A DNA stretch of 64,000 nt from Auanema rhodensis. Taxonomy: Eukaryota > Nematoda > Chromadorea > Rhabditida > Rhabditidae. Shown one piece after another: positions 63,493 through 64,000 of this stretch (position 1 is the first letter of the stretch; each line of letters opens with the position of its first letter). The stretch spans positions 23,823,638 to 23,887,637 of the forward strand of contig OZ059900.1 of assembly GCA_964057225.1 (NCBI GenBank), read 5' to 3'. The translations under genes and the position numbers were made by a program. A model generated the notes under the pieces. It was not told the origin of the DNA. It did no database searches and was given only the letters and a program-made list of their open reading frames with translations.

Positions 63493-64000
63493 ATATTTTA
63501 TTATGCTGGAAAACCAGTTTTTGGAAATTTCGCTGTAAACAAGGTTTTGACTTACGATTTCATGTGTTCAAACTCATGCAATGTCAATGAAACTTAGCTC
63601 AAAATTGTTCGTACAACGTCTAGTTCCACTTTCACGACAAAAAAACAGGGGTTAGAAAATTAAGGAAATTAGCATATTCTGAGGGCATGCCCCTTATGGC
63701 TAATAATGATTAAATCGATTTTTGTTCATATGAGTCGTCAAATGCAACGAATTTCAGCGTGTTACATACTAAAATGAAGCATTTTACATGCTGAACACTA
63801 GAAAAATACAAAAACACAGTATTTCCCATGAGAAATATTTTATTATGCTGGAAAACCAGTTTTTGGAAATTTCGCTGTAAACAAGGTTTTGACTTACGAT
63901 TTCATGTGTTCAAACTCATGCAGTGTCAATGAAACTTAGCTCAAAATTGTTCGTACAACGTCTAGTTCCACTTTCACGACAAAAAAACAGGGGTTAGAAA
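63493..64000 (+). repeat. Full monomer plus partial monomer at right edge
   Basis: The full monomer at 63493 shares GGGCATGCCC and AATAATGATT with the one at 53182, but has AACTTAGC instead of CCTAACTC and CGTCTAG instead of CGTCTTG. The partial copy at 63835-64000 (166 bp) has a private GCAGTGTC and AACTTAGC. The array continues past the window. Confidence 0.9.

Larger units (their letters stand above)
1..64000 (+). repeat. Satellite DNA array, 342-bp monomer, head-to-tail
   Basis: The same 342-bp unit repeats across the whole window, with monomer starts (taken at ATATTTTATTATG) at 1, 343, 685, 1027 and so on. Phase can be followed to the last base: the first 154 units are 142 full-length monomers plus 12 short units and end exactly at 50352. 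The rest is 26 more full monomers, 3 short units, 5 inverted-piece modules and a 166-bp partial copy. Copies differ by only a few substitutions each, so the array is young or strongly homogenised. About 34% G+C. No stretch of non-satellite sequence was found, so there are no genes, promoters or terminators to report. The likely setting is eukaryotic heterochromatin; the family is not one I recognise. Confidence 0.98.

Noticed and set aside
1-64000. CRISPR array or direct-repeat system
   Set aside because: The repeats are contiguous with no unique spacers, the period is 342 bp, and there are no cas genes.
1-64000. Telomeric repeats, rRNA or histone-type tandem genes
   Set aside because: No short G-rich telomere-like runs, no rRNA-like conserved sequence, and no reading frame maintained across monomers.

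Overview
The window is one uninterrupted tandem satellite-DNA array. I found no gene, RNA gene, transposon or unique sequence in 64 kb. Reading the phase from end to end accounts for every base as: 168 full-length monomers of 342 bp (six are 341 or 343 bp, counting two inside larger modules or at indels), 15 short 149-bp units, five 828-829-bp fold-back modules that each contain a 245-bp inverted piece, and a partial monomer at the right edge. The monomer is AT-rich (115 G+C of 342, about 34%). It is not CpG-depleted (10 CpG seen, about 9.7 expected). Apart from the five inverted pieces all units point the same way.

Such an array points to a eukaryotic nuclear genome, most likely constitutive heterochromatin (pericentromeric, centromeric or subtelomeric) in a long-read assembly. 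I do not recognise the repeat family and cannot name the species. The unit of 342 bp fits the roughly two-nucleosome size common among satellites, and the absence of CpG loss is more like many invertebrates than a vertebrate; both are inference only.

Layout by diagnostic substitutions. 1-11628: two apparently identical copies of a 17-monomer, 5814-bp higher-order repeat (HOR), itself holding a nested 6-monomer duplication. 11629-14364: two copies of a 4-monomer HOR. 14365-19495: shuffled monomers with recurrent two-monomer motifs. 19496-28045: a three-type cycle (here called X, A, B). 28046-32297: a second family with a partial duplication and the first 149-bp unit. 32298-39137: the X/A/B types again, with a 4-monomer HOR. 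39138-50352: short-unit territory, including a clean 491-bp (149+342) HOR repeated four times and a 4-monomer HOR at 40804-43540. 50353-53181: three fold-back modules. 53182-58311: a 6-monomer HOR. 58312-64000: short units and two more fold-back modules in a 1516-bp HOR, ending with a segment that matches 52353-53523.

The layout reads as a record of satellite evolution: unequal exchange and block duplication at several nested period sizes, one deletion event (149-bp unit) and one complex inversion event (fold-back), each with a single set of breakpoints and each later spread into different monomer backgrounds. The most notable structure is the fold-back module, which gives near-perfect 245-bp inverted arms around a 119-bp loop.
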